A stretch of DNA of 64,000 nucleotides, from the NCBI GenBank assembly GCA_013407085.1, contig JACCGJ010009909.1, forward strand, positions 56,473-120,472, given 5' to 3'. Below are positions 33,150 to 45,165 of this stretch, one piece after another. Under the pieces are notes generated by a model. That model did not search any database and had not been told where the DNA came from. It saw only the letters and a list, made by a program, of their open reading frames with translations. This stretch comes from Atriophallophorus winterbourni. Lineage: Eukaryota; Platyhelminthes; Trematoda; Plagiorchiida; Microphallidae. The number at the start of each line of letters is the position of its first letter. Positions within the stretch are counted from its first letter, which is position 1. A program made the position numbers and the translations under genes.

Positions 33150-36100
33150 ATTTGGTTTTAACACATTAAGCAAAGATTTGTTAAACAGTCTGAGTGCTCA
33201 AAACCTTCCGCTGAATACGTGGCTCGAAAACTTTAGGGTAATTAATAATAAGGTAAATTGCGGTTCCTAATGCTGTCTAGGTAATCATTTCTCCATTCTG
33301 GACGGCAAAATACTTGGTTTGACATTTGCTCTCGCGTTCATGATTATGCATATTAACGATCGCATTCACTGTTCACTTGTTCTGGACTTAAAGTTCAAAG
33401 CTGTGGTTCATGCAGACAGAATCGAACTTCGAGATAAAACGTATAACAAGCACAAGATCCATTACGTGATCAGCTCACTCACATGCGAACCATTGTCCCT
33501 AGTTCAAGATATTTTGTTGAAAAAACCATGTACTTACTTGGAACTAGAAACAGCTATGAACACGCGAATCACAGAATACAAACGACTCCGTATTCAACGG
33601 CTTATGACGCAGAAAGAGCTGGGGGACCTGACTCCTTTCCAACTACACAGAAGCACGCAAACATTAGTCAGCAGTACGACGATCGATTAGCGCTTCTTGA
33701 AACAGTTCTTCCTGCAACGTCTCCCAGTACATGTTCACCAAATATTGGCTAACTTCGTGGACATGATGGGTAAGGTAAGATTAGATAAGATCGTCGAGAA
33801 TAGGCAAACCACTGTAAGCATGTTCATGAAGGCGGATCCAGCTGAATACCACCATAGTCGTGCCATCCGGCTAAACTGGCTTATGAGGGATAAGAGTCCC
33901 ATGAATAGTTGCAGTGCAAATGAAGTTGGTTTCTGCTGGTACCACGCGCACTTTGGAAGTTGAGCACGAAATTTTTCTAAGCCGTGCTGCTTTTAGAAGG
34001 CGGGAAACTGGAATGCTTTTGTGATGACGGATGGAAACACTGGCATTTGTCAAAAGGGTCGCCTCTTTTATGTACGAGATGTTAATACAAACATAAAGAT
34101 TCTCGTCGATACTGGAGCTTAGATATATGTGATAACTCGACGGTCACGGGACAGAAACAAATTATCCGATATGCTGTTGCGCGCAGTCAATTGTACAGCT
34201 ATGCTTACGTACGTTAGGAGAATACTCACCCTCAATTTAGGCCTTCGGAGACCTAGCAATTTGGTATTCACTATTGCCGACTTTCCTAGTCATGTATTGC
34301 GCTTGAATATATTCTAACACCAGGGTATAATGGTAAACCCTAGGCGGTGCAATCTGATAGATAGCAAAACGAACCTGACCATAAACGGCTCACAAACAAC
34401 ATGTACGTCTCCCACCATGAAAAGCGATATACAACATTTCAGCTCACCGTACAAAAAGCTAATAGATTCTTTCATCGATATCACAATTCCTAAATACCAT
34501 ATGTCAGATGTAAAGCATGACGTCACCCAACAGATCATAACTACAGGAAGCCCATGCTTCAGTATACCGCGGAGGTTAGCCACGAAGAAGATCAAAATAG
34601 CCAAAAGCGAATTCGAGCTTATGTTGCAAACGGGAATTATCCGCCCTTCCAGCAGTACGTGAGCGTATCCACTACACGTGGTTCATAAGATGACAGCCAA
34701 TGACTGGAAAACATGTGGAAATTATAGAGCTCTGAATAAGCTCATGAAACCAGATAGTTATCCAATCCAACACTTGCATGATTTCTCCATGTCCCAGCAT
34801 CATAAACGAGTTTTCAGGAAGATAGATCTTGTTCGCGCGTATCACCAAATTCCGGTTCCCGTAGCGGACGTGGCCACACCATTTGGTCTCTTCGAGATTT
34901 TTCGCATGCCATTTGAACTGCGCAACGCATCGCAAACGTTCGAATGTTTTATTGACCAGGTTAAGCAGGGACTGGATTTCGTTTTCGTCTACATCGACGA
35001 CATCCTGGTTGCTAGTTTTCCCCACGAAGAACGCTTACAAAACAAACAACTGTTTTAACGCTTATGTCTTTACCGAGTTGTAATCGATGACCTGGAAGTC
35101 GCAACTCTGTCAGGATTCCATCGATTTTCTCTGCAATAACGTCAACTCTTATGGTAATAAGCCACTCAGCGATAAAGGTAACGCAATTATAAGCTCCCGA
35201 TTGCCTGACGCTCTCACCATGCTGCGTAGATTTGTTAGCATGGTCAACGAATATTGCCGCTTCATCCTAAAGTGTTCAGAGCTAGGTCAACCCCTGATGG
35301 ACCTGCTAAAGCTGGACAAAAAGCAGTTCCGAATTATCGAGTAAGGTAAAGAAGCTTTCGAGTTAATTAAGCAGGAATATGCAAAATGATGTTTTTCGCA
35401 CACATCGATCAGCAAAGCACACTCGTACTATCAAAAGATCTATCCTCTGTTGCTGTCGTTGGCGTGCTACAAGGGATAAAAACGGCAACTTAGTAATTGT
35501 CGCGTTCTTCCCAATTAAGCTACAACCCGCAGAGCAATAGTATAACACGTTTGGTCACGAACTCCTTGCGGTGTATCTGGGTCTTACACACTTCCGTCAC
35601 TTGTTGGAAGGACGTGAATTTGAGATACTCACAGATCACATGCAATTAACCATACGCTATCCTGTGCTTTTGACAAGTACAATCCGCGCGAAAATGAAAA
35701 TTGGACTACATCACGCAGTACATATCGAAAATAAATTATCTCCCTGGATTCAAGAACGAGGTTGCCGACGTCGTGTTCAGATCTTCCATTGACACCATCA
35801 ATGTCAGCCCCATCGTTGATCTGAAAGGAGTGGCTAAACTTCTTAGCTAGCAGAACAACTTTCTCGAGCAGTTGTCAAACACAAATTTGAAGATCAAACA
35901 AATCTCCTAAGACGGAATAAGCGAGGCAATAACCTGCAACACAATGACAAGTACACCACGACCAGTCGTTCCTGAAACGTATAGAAGAGTCATATTCGAC
36001 ACTTTTACCAATATGTCACACCTCAGTGTCCGCGTCACGCAACGTGTAAATGCAGAGCGCTAAGTTTGGCCAGGAATGAACAAGTAAGTTCCGGAGATGG

Positions 36101-36960
36101 ACAAATCCTGTTTCTCTTGTCAATCAGCCGAAGTCCAACGCCACACACGGAGCCTAATCGGAAAATACGACGACACACGTTTCAGCCATGTTCCTATCGA
36201 CAAGGTCCGACCACTGCCAATGTCAAAAGGCCAGCGGTACTTCCTGACGTGTGTAGATCGATACACGTGTTGGCCGGTAGACGTTCTCATCTAGGACTTC
36301 AATTCAGAAACGATAGCAAGAACATTGATAGCCCATTGGATTTCTAATTACGGCCTTCCAGAAATCGTTGCGTCAGACTGCGGTGCACAATTTGATCCGT
36401 AGCTATTGCAGGACCTCAAAAGGCTACTCGGAATGAAACCAATCCGAACGACAGCTTATCACCCCACAGCAAATAAGATGGTTGAAGGGATGCACACACA
36501 GTTAAAGTCATCTCTGATGGCTCAACAAAACCAAAGCAACTGGACTGAACTCCTACCGCTGGTTCTACTGGCCATGCAACATAGTTCAAACCGGACCTGT
36601 GATGCTCACCATCAAAGCATGTCTACTGTACGACTCTAAATCTCCCAGCGGACCTCGTAAATGGATAGCAGGGTAACCAATACATCGATCCCAGCGATTT
36701 TTCACAGCGTATGCATGAAGCTACAGAGAAGCGCAACGTACATCCCGGTAGAGTTATCTACCTCTGTTGGTCAGAGTAGAAGCAGTACGTAAACCACTGA
36801 AACGGAGTTCCTTTCGAAGTACTCAAACGTCATCCAAAGCACATTGTCATCCATATCAAAGGTGGAAAGGAAACGATATCCATCCTTAGATTGAAACCAG
36901 CCTTTATTAAAAACGAACTAGGTGGAGACGGGTCTACTAATACAAATCAATAAAACAAAG
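33150..36960 (+). mobile_element. Ty3/gypsy-type retrotransposon, decayed (element 3)
   Basis: Pieces occur in canonical order. Gag is at 33400-33960 (RLMTQKELGDLTPFQLHR, then QRLPVHVHQILANF in another frame). Protease ILVDTGA is followed at once by TAG near 34121. RT is at 34680-35058 ([43 protein letters not shown]). The RNase H side is near 35560 (YNTFGHELLAVYLGLTHFRH). Integrase is at 36190-36660 (DKVRPLPMS, FLTCVDRYTCWPVDV, IVASDCGAQFDP, TAYHPTANKMVEG). The ETISILRLKPAFI tail is near 36870. Style matches the CsRn1-like gypsy group of flukes. Many stops; LTRs were not identified. Confidence 0.82.
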
Positions 36961-37157
36961 CAGTCAAGCGATAGATAACAATAACAGGGAAGTGAAACGT
37001 AAAACAAGATCAGGTTGCCACGTACATTTCTACGATAGGTTATCATATGCATGATATTTTCAGTGTATGGTTAGGGTGAAATCACCCTTGAAAGAAAAGA
37101 ACTAACTTCCAGTAGATATTACTCTCAGATAACTTTGGAGTAACTTGCAGTCATAGA

Positions 37158-37343
37158 CTATTTCCACTTACCCGCCCCTTAACTCTGAATAGTGAGTTTG
37201 CCGGTCGTGTTTAAAACGGGTGCTATCTATTATCTGGGCCTCCGAATCGCCTTATTTTGAGTCCGACGATCGGCACCTAGTGTTCTCAGCAATAATTGTT
37301 GACTGTGCAGACGACCAGTGTCTCTACACATTTATTGTTGTAG
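37158..37343 (+). repeat. block B, copy 1 (186 bp)
   Basis: Direct repeat of 50085-50270, sharing GCGTTTAAAACGGGTGCTAT-like and TCTACACATTTATTGTTGT segments. It abuts the 5' LTR of the outer element. Confidence 0.75.
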
Positions 37344-37513
37344 TGTGGTGATTGTTCGAATAGCAATCAATAATTCTGTTATTCATATTCTTGTTGGTAA
37401 AACTTATATACATCAATATGTACCGCGTAATCCGAATACTAAGCGTGGTTTATTCTCATTTCTATTCTTGGGCTGGTTGTTTCATTCAATTCAATTCAAT
37501 ACAATTCATTACA
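37344..37513 (+). repeat. 5' LTR (block A) of outer gypsy element 2
   Basis: TGTGGTGATTGTTCGAATAG to CAATTCATTACA. It shares order and sequence with 49839-50084 (GGTGATTGTTCGAATA, TACCGCGTAAT, CTCATTTCTATTCTTGGGCT). A TTGGCGTCGCGATCAG segment follows directly and could be the primer-binding region. Confidence 0.65.
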
Positions 37514-38131
37514 ATTGGCGTCGCGATCAGCTATGTCGGATCTCTCAATATTCATGGAATCCCAAGAGAAATCGAAAGGATATCAGGAACGTTTTGAACT
37601 TTAGTCTCTCACCCAGGGTGAAATGTCTTACTCAATTATTACTGCGCATTTTCTTACTACAGCAGGAGAAGATGCTTATTCTCTGTTTAAAAATTTATCA
37701 TTCCCTATCCCACCTTCCGAGACGACTTTCAATGAATTAAAATCAATTTTCTTAGCTCATGTCACTCCAAAAAATTTCGAAATTGCTGAACGTGCTTGCT
37801 TCAATACAATTTAGTTAGTTTGTCGAAATTGTAAGACATGTTATGTGCATAGTAATGATACAGAAGTCGTCAATGTTGAAATTCAAATCAACTCACTAAC
37901 TTTATCAGTTTTACCATCAATGGTTTCTAATATTCGCAAACGTATATTCAGTAGTTATGATTCCAAAGAATTTATACTCGATACAGGAAGTGTGAAATCA
38001 TTGATTTCATTGAATGACTTGAAACATTTTGCCCCTGATGCTCAAATTCGTCAATCTGACATTAAGATTCACGGAGTTACTGGACATTCTGTATCTGTCG
38101 CCGGAGTGTGTTCTATTACACTCAGATACGG
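37514..38131 (+). pseudogene. element 2 gag remnant and protease N-terminal half
   Basis: Gag-like sequence SYSIITAHFLTTAGEDAYSL and FAEL-type FNELKSIFLAHVTPK lies at 37620-37815. A jump follows, then protease with EFILDTGSVKSLISLNDL (active-site DTG) and HGVTGHSVSVAGVCSITL. The nucleocapsid part of gag seems deleted between them. Confidence 0.7.
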
Positions 38132-38655
38132 TGTAGCAATTTGTAATTTCACTTTCTTTATAAATGTATTTTCGTTTCCATCAATGCTTCTTTTAATCAG
38201 CGATTCATACATAGTTATATTTGTAACATTTTTATCCATTTTTATCGTTTTGTTCCGATAATCGATATTGACACATCGATCTATCGATTGCTTCTTGTTC
38301 TCATCACTTAAAGACTATTGATCTTCCGTTCAGTAAATGAGTTGTTTTTACTCATCTTGGGTATCGCATTCTGTAAATACTCAATTAAAAACAATATACT
38401 TTTTTCCGCGCGCGTGGTTCTTCTTCTTATTTCGCTAGTGCTACATTATTGCGTGTTTAAGAATCACGACGGTTAACAGCAAAATTGACGTGTCGCCACA
38501 TTTTTCAAATTCGCTAATTACTATTGCCGATCTACCGGAGTTCGGAGTTGAAATAATTTTGTGTGTGGATATTTGCATTGGACACTGATTTTTAACTTAC
38601 CGTGAGTTTAATCCTTTGTCTGCTTTTACTGTAACATTTTCTTGTTATATTTTTG
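38132..38655 (+). repeat. 5' LTR of element 1
   Basis: Begins TGTAGCAATTTGTAATTTCA and contains TCTCATCACTTAAAGACTAT, GTTGTTTTTACTCATCTTGG and TGTGTGGATATTTGCATTGG. It is almost collinear with 46594-47119 over its whole length. Confidence 0.88.
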
Positions 38656-38674
38656 AACTTATTTATTACGTAAC

Positions 38675-38684
38675 TGGTGATTCC
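38675..38684 (+). promoter_or_regulatory. candidate primer-binding site of element 1
   Basis: TGGTGATTCC, close to the complement of a tRNA-Trp 3' end (TGGTGACCCC), lies 19 bases after the region shared with the 3' LTR. Confidence 0.45.
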
Positions 38685-38731
38685 ATTTTCCATTTTTCGC
38701 TCAGAACTCCCATAATTTCAATTTTGTCGTT

Positions 38732-39555
38732 ATGTCGTTCGAACCTAGTGACACGTCCGATTCTCAGTTGAACGTTAATGGATGCAACACCCCAGCTTTT
38801 GATCCAGCTAACTTACATATTTGATTCATTCAGCTCGAATATTTGTTTCGTTTTAAACGGATTACTAAACAAAAACCATGTTTTCTTCCATGCAATCTCA
38901 GATACCGTCGTATATTGCGAAAGACGTTCTAGACGTTCTTGATTCGATGCCCGAAAATTCGCCATATGACACCCTGAAAGCCGCTGTTCCTAAACGCACT
39001 ATGACTTCTGACGAGGCGAGTTTACAACAATTACTTGCTGGTATAGAGCTCCGGGACAGAACTCCATCACTGCTTGTGCAACACACGCGTTTCCTTGTGA
39101 GTAACACAAAGTTGGACGATTTCGTATTGCAGTAACTCTGGTTAAATTGTTTTCCATGCAGTAACAAAGCTATCCTTGCCGTGTCTGTCGTTAAAGTTTG
39201 TATAGACACCCTGGCTGAACTCGCCGACAAAATTAACGAAAATTTAGGCGGAACCAATGTTAACCAGGCAGCCAAATGGAGTTACGTATCAAAGCTAGAT
39301 GCCTCCACAGCAACGTTGATTAGAGAGCCTTCATCATTACAGTTCACAATTTATAACATGGAAAGTTCTAAAAAACCCCGATTTTCACTTCGCCATCGAT
39401 CCAGAAGTAGAAGTCGTTCTCGTGCTCGCGATGCTAACTGCTTTTGCTATTATCAGCGCCGCTTTGGAGAATCCGCGCGCTGCTGCCGTCAAGGCTGTAA
39501 ACATTCTAATGCACACACAGCCACCAAGTCGGAAAACCAGGTTGCCAGTCAGTAA
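38732..39555 (+). pseudogene. element 1 gag, interrupted
   Basis: Starts MSFEPSDTSDSQLNVNGC, reaching a TGA at about 38822 where related gags have Trp. It continues in other frames with DVLDSMPENSPYDTLKAAV, LQQLLAGIELRDRTPSLL and VCIDTLAELADKINENLGG. This is the usual capsid order of metazoan gypsy gags, with at least two shifts. Confidence 0.78.
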
Positions 39556-39589
39556 TGGCGACGGCTGCTCCTTGCAAAATCGCTAGTCG

Positions 39590-39835
39590 CCTCCTGTATG
39601 TATGATGCATCGAATAAACTCAACTTTCTCGTAAACACTGGTGTGAAGTTAGCGTTATACCGCGTAGCTGCGAAAAACGTGACCTGCGTCCATCAGACAT
39701 CAGACTGCAGGCGGCTAACGAATCGAAAATATTGGCTTACGGTGAGAAACTTTCGAAACTCGATCTCGGACTTAGACGTGCTTCCCCTTTCGTCTTCTCG
39801 ATGTTTAGAAACCTATCAACGGTATTGATTCCCTG
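39590..39835 (+). pseudogene. element 1 protease remnant, active-site Asp changed
   Basis: YDASNKLNFLVNTG lies where the family has LVDTGA; the catalytic Asp codon has become Asn. The remaining frame is decayed. Confidence 0.6.
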
Positions 39836-40085
39836 TCGAGATAACTTTTTGTAGTCGATCTCCAGAACCGACGGCTACACGACAATACCACGTCACTAAA
39901 CCCGTCCGGTAAAATATGCTCCACCATCTCACCCAGTCTTTGCATATTAGTGCCGAACAGTGCCACATATAGCGACATCCTGCGTGAATTCTAGAACTTA
40001 ACACGCGTAGCATCATACACGGAGCGACTTATCCACGATGTTCATCATTACATCGTCACTAAAGGGCCTCCAGTTTTGCTAAGGC

Positions 40086-41043
40086 TTGAAGGCTACCACC
40101 AGGAAACTGAAAACAGAAAAATGCAAATTTGAACATATGGCTACGTTGGGTATAATCAGGCCATCCACTAGCCCGTGGGCTTCGCCATTACATATGGTCT
40201 CCAAGAAGAATGGCGAATGGAGACCTTGCGGCGATTATCGTGCGTTGAATAGTGTTACACAACCTGACCGCAAACCTAGTCCGCACATTCAAGGTTTTTC
40301 GCTTAGCCTTCACGAAAAATCTGTATTCTCCAAATTGGACCTCGTACGTGCATACCACCAGATTTCAATGGCCCGTGATGATATTGCTAAGACAGCTTTA
40401 ATGACGCCATTTGGTCTATTCGAATTCCTTCGCATGCTCTTCGGTTTGCGCAACGCAGCACAGTCTTTTCAAAGGTTCATGGATCAAATTCTTCGTGGTC
40501 TTGATTTCGTCTTCGTGTATATCGACGATGTATTAGTAGCTAGTTCATCAAACGATGAGCATGTACGACACCTCCGTGAAATCTTCCAACGGTTCGCCTA
40601 AAACGGCGTTACTATCAATCCCGACAAATGCGTTTTTGTTGAGTCAACTATTGATTTTCTTGGCCATATGATTGACAGTAATGGGATAAGTCCATTACCC
40701 GAAAAGAAACGGTCCATACTTAAATATCTAATGCCACAATCAATCGAGAGCTTACGCCGTTTCCTAGACGTAGTTAATTATTACAGACGATTTATTCCAA
40801 ACGCTGGTAAGATACTTCAACTGCTCAAAGGTATGCTTAAAGGTAATCCTAAAATTTGTCAATTACAACCGCTACAGAATCCGTATTGGTCGAGGTTAAA
40901 GAACTTTTCAGCAACGCTTCCGCTCTAAGTCACTTAAAAACCGACGATAACGCGCATTTGGTCCTGAAAACCGACGCATCACAAGTTGCAGTCGAGGCCG
41001 TGCTACAAGAAGAAGTAAACGGAGAAATTGATTTTTTTATTTT
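40086..41043 (+). pseudogene. element 1 reverse transcriptase and start of RNase H
   Basis: Clear RT motifs are [55 protein letters not shown] and [20 protein letters not shown] at 40599 is followed in frame by GVTINPDKCVFV. The thumb (SLRRFLDVVNYYRRFIP) and RNase H start (LVLKTDASQVAVEAVLQEE) follow. The frame then runs into the LARP1-like insert. Confidence 0.88.
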
Positions 41044-42189
41044 TGCCGCGTCACTTTATAGCCTCTGGTGATGCGAGCTTGCAATCCGTTTGTACAGCTA
41101 TCAAGACGGATGTTTCAAATATTCCATTGAGTGATAACTCCGCTTCAGTTACGAATGTGCAGCGCCCCAATGGTTGCATTTCTCGAGAAAACGCTTGGAG
41201 TCGAGTACCAGGAGCATCTGGTGGCAGTTCTAAGATGGAAGCTGGAATAAATTCTAGTATACGTGATACCGATATTCCTACACTTCAAAGTGGTGTTTCC
41301 CATGCTTCCCAGACTAGTAGTTCGGTATCAAACAACCGTAGCAAAGATAAGGCTAAAAAGTTATCAAACGCTAGCTCTACAGAAGAAACCGGGCAAAACG
41401 CGTTTAAAAACCACACATCTGGTGGTTCCCAAAAGAAAAATTGGGAGCAGGTGAATATCGAGTGTATATTTTCAAAACTTGTTTGCTTTGACAACGAAAT
41501 TGACAGTTCTAGCAGATGGGCTAGAGCAACAGATCATGACATAGAGAATCAACAGAACGGAAGTTGTAGTTGATGCTGCCAGTGCTCATGATAAATCGTG
41601 CGTTGCTTCACAGCTATCCGTTGGCCTTCCCAATGCACCTAATCGGTCTCGTTCCTTCGTTAGGTTAGTACGTTCCCAGAAGACATCACGTCTACCTTGC
41701 CGGCAAGCAACTGGTAATCCTAACTCTGGAAATTTTGTCCGCGGGTCGTTCGGAGAGAATGGATTTTATGCTCGTTCAGGTTCTACTCGGCCTTGAAATT
41801 CGCGTATGCCTTCTGTTCCACAGCTGTTATCACTGCCAATATATGGAACTAACCCACAACAAACCTTGTCTACAGCCCTCCTCCCAACCTTTGGATACCC
41901 ACTCTTTATGTTATACCCGACTACTCATAATCCAAATGCTGTACTTCCGGGGGCTTTCAATGTGCCCGCCTCGAATCCAGGCGCTCCTACCGTCGTAAGC
42001 TCTTCATACAGTGCTCCAATATCCGTGGTCTCTGAAGGTACCGCAATCCCGACTTCTAGTTCGTCACTTGCCACAAATCCTACTACAAACCGCTTACTAT
42101 GCACTTTTCTTCCTTTTTCAACAATTGCGCAACCTACCAGTTTGTGTTTCCTGGCAACCTCTTGCCATGATCCCGTAATCCTTATTCGT

Positions 42190-42420
42190 CACCAGATTCT
42201 TCATCAAGTCGAATTTTATTTCTGTATTACAAATCTGGCTGAAGATGTTTTTCTTCGGAAGCACATGGATCTAAATGGATGGGTTAATGTTTCGGTCATC
42301 GCTGGTTTCAAGAGAATTGCTTCGTTATCCTCTGATTTGAACGAAATTTTGGAGGCTATTCGTGTGAGTCCCGTTTTGGATGTCGACTCCGAGCATGCGA
42401 GGGTTCTTTGTGAAGATTGT
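42190..42420 (+). pseudogene. LARP1: La motif of the LARP1-like retrocopy
   Basis: Residues about 129-205 of an open frame from 41806. Conserved positions Q, E, Y/F-F, NL, D-FLR, M, G and FKR are all in place, so this part has decayed least. Confidence 0.85.
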
Positions 42421-43649
42421 CCACAAATGTTTGTATTGCCTTCTGCGGCCCGTAGTAAACTTGACCAAGTCAAATCCACCAATTTGAATCTCGACGCCCC
42501 CGAATTCGTACCTTCTAATATTTTCCCATCCGGAGATGCCGGATCGAGTTCGCAAGCGTCACAGCATTCTGCCGTTGGTCAAGAAGAACTTAATTTCAGT
42601 TTAACAACCGAAACACAGCCCGGAATGGATCAACCACAAAAGGAGTCCGTAGCTGACGGTGTTCGGACGTCCATTTTGCAACGCAGACGAACCTATTCGG
42701 CCACATCCGATGAAGACCTTGATGATACCATTCTCTCCGGTTTACTTGTGTTTGCGCTTTCAGCGGCTGAAGGTACCCGATACTCTACATGATGTATTGT
42801 CGCGAGCTCTGCTACTTCGACAACTAAAACGCCCTCATCCAGTCTTTCTGCTGCCGAACATGTTTTGGATGCCATCGTCGAAGATCTTTGTAAATCCGTG
42901 TCTGAGTCCAAACTTGACTCCGATACAGTCTCCACATCGTTGTCCGAGCCGCTTTCGGTTATCACTACTTCTAAGGCTGTCTCCACGGCCCGAGTGGACT
43001 CAACCGTCTGTTCGCCAACTCAAGAAACCCTGCCCTCCGTGGATTTGAATATTCAGACGCCTTCAATCATGTGTCCTGCTTCATTCTTCCCGTATCATTC
43101 AGCGCCATATAGTCCTTCTCCTCACGTCTCTGTCGCTGCTCCTGCATCAGTCCTATTTCCTGGCATGGCCCATGGTGGCGCTGTTTCCGCTCAATTCTTT
43201 GGGTTCCCATCTGCAACAGCCCTGCCAACTCAAGAAGCTGTGTTTTTGACACCTTTTGGCAGGCTGTATGCAAATCAACCATCCCCGTTTTACTATCTGA
43301 CTCAGATGAATCCTTAACAGCTGCTGGCGATACCGTTTCATGGTTCACCACCCATGCCACCTAATGTCACGTGGCCTGTTGACCAACAGCAACAGCAAGC
43401 CCCGAAGCAAGACGTTGAAAGTCGAATTGCTGGTTCCTTTCCTGTCACTAAAGAAACTATAAGCCCACCTGCACGGCAAATGTTTCCACGTAAGCGTTGT
43501 CAATCTGGAGGAGAATACACGACCTCTGCTCATTCTCATGTTGAATTCTTATTACACCCTTCTCAAGCCGCTCCGATATCGGATACCATTGACAAAATGT
43601 CTACTTCTGTGGAATTTTTACATCCGCATCAGAATTTAATCCAGCAAAA

Positions 43650-43990
43650 AGGCTTCACGTTCCACGCTCACAATCAGTTCCGCTCGAAATGTTTGAAGGA
43701 CCGAGAATCAAAAGGAAAAGGACTTTCTCAGAAAATAAATGTGCTCTATAGCTTTTTGTCTTTCTTCCTCCGTGAGCACTTCAATCGAAGTATGTACAAG
43801 GAATTCAAAAAGCATGCACTTGATGATGCCAAAAACGGTGCCCGGTACGGCATGGAATGTTTGTTTTGATTCTACAGCTACGGATTGGAAAAACGCTTTC
43901 GGAAAGACATCTTCAAAGACTTCCAGGAAGAAACTTTACGCGAATACGATGATGGGCAATTGTATGGCTTTGAAAAATTCTGGGCTTTCA
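43650..43990 (+). pseudogene. LARP1: DM15 domain of the LARP1-like retrocopy, with premature stop
   Basis: The frame is continuous in homology across TGA 43867: GARYGMECLF, stop, [22 protein letters not shown]1 proteins have Arg (CGN) at this point, so a single CGA-to-TGA change explains the stop. Confidence 0.88.
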
Positions 43991-44315
43991 TTCACTGCAG
44001 GATTTGTTGAATAACAAATATTGAAACTTGGAAGATTTTCAATTAAACTTTAAACCTCCAGTTGGTTTTTTCGTGAACAAATCCCGTCGGCCTACTAAGT
44101 CTGAATCAGCTTCTCTCAGCACCTCGTCTCATGATATTGCGTCCGTGACCAATGTGACTACCAGTTCTGCGGCGGTAAAAATTTGCGAACAGCTGATCTC
44201 TCGAGTCTTTTTTAGGTTCAGTCCATCCGCATTACCACAACATATTCGTATCCCAAAATCATTTGTGGTCAATCAGGACGTCAGAAGTGGTCTTACTTTT
44301 TACATTCAGCCATGA

Positions 44316-45165
44316 TCATACTACACCAATTTCTCATCCAATCAATTAGATTGAACAGTGTACTTCAACTTATATTATCACGCGCTATCTGTAGCTATTA
44401 GATACGGACATTTTGTTATTAGTACCCAGCCGAGTGTTTTTTTTCTTTTTTTGCTTTGTACATACCTCGATTTTACCTTGACTCAATTAATTGGTTTCTG
44501 GTCCCATCTCTTATCTAGCTACGTATTGTCTCACTTGGTAAAGACTGCGATCGTTTTCTTTTTGAAATTTTACATTCTTCTTTGTCTATTTGGTCTTCCC
44601 GGTTACGCACATATATCTGCGCTGATTGTTGCAAATCCGAACACTGCATATTGTCATTGCTTCTAACATTTGTTCCATCTTTCGAAGCAGTAGTTGGCAC
44701 TCGTTCAAACACATTTTCCTTAATGCTCACGTTTGTTGGTTTTTCGTACTGCGTTTATCTCGTCTGCTTGTGTATGCACATTCGATCGCACTTATTTTGA
44801 ACGTTCACAAGCTTTTATTGTCGATATCTTGACCCTATTTTCGCCGGCCTGCGTTTCTTATTGTATTTCACCTTTGTTCTGTATGCTCCGGAGTGGTAGC
44901 GTTGTGAGTTACATCTTTGGTTCTACGCTGGTGTCGACATCGATCATTCCATTCTACACAATCTTTGCCTTGTTGCTGATTATGATGGCTGCGTGCGCGC
45001 CTGGTGTTATTGTTGTTCAGCTCGGAATGCATCTACGCTAAAGAGTGGATTTTGGTTTTCCAAACTGTAACTGCATTGATTTGTGAATTTAACTTACATC
45101 CAGCTTTCCCTGTGATGTCAGCTGAGCTGAATACATTGTTTTAATTTGTAAAAAAATTTAACTAC
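44316..45165 (+). pseudogene. presumed 3' UTR of the LARP1-like retrocopy
   Basis: T-rich, no coding similarity. It ends near TTGTAAAAAAATTT just before the RNase H sequence resumes. Its length suggests the whole 3' UTR was copied. Confidence 0.45.

Larger units (their letters stand above)
41044..45165 (+). pseudogene. LARP1: intronless LARP1-like retrocopy (processed pseudogene)
   Basis: The insert carries, in order and without introns: a charged N-terminal part (41060-41575), a Pro/Ser-rich linker, a La motif at 42190-42420 (QVEFYFCITNLAEDVFLRKH, NGWVNVSVIAGFKRIASL), more linker, and a DM15 domain at 43650-43990 ([78 protein letters not shown]). After that come an LEDFQLNFKPPVG segment and an AT-rich 3' UTR. 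The La motif plus C-terminal DM15 pairing is specific to LARP1, which binds mRNA caps and 5'TOP mRNAs. Disabling changes include TGA 43867-43869 inside DM15 (where LARP1 has Arg) and several frame changes. Sequence left and right is element 1 RNase H, so the copy inserted there. No clear poly(A) or target duplication remains. Confidence 0.88.

Noticed and set aside
38132..38655. Coding sequence crossing the start of the 5' LTR
   Set aside because: The frame that runs on past 38132 is protease of element 2 read accidentally into the LTR; the same bases recur as the 3' LTR.
41028..44315. A working LARP1 gene
   Set aside because: No introns, several frame changes, a stop inside DM15, no promoter evidence, and insertion within a retrotransposon pol.
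44520..45040. Membrane-protein-like hydrophobic frames
   Set aside because: They come from T-rich 3' UTR sequence of the LARP1-like copy and have no family resemblance.
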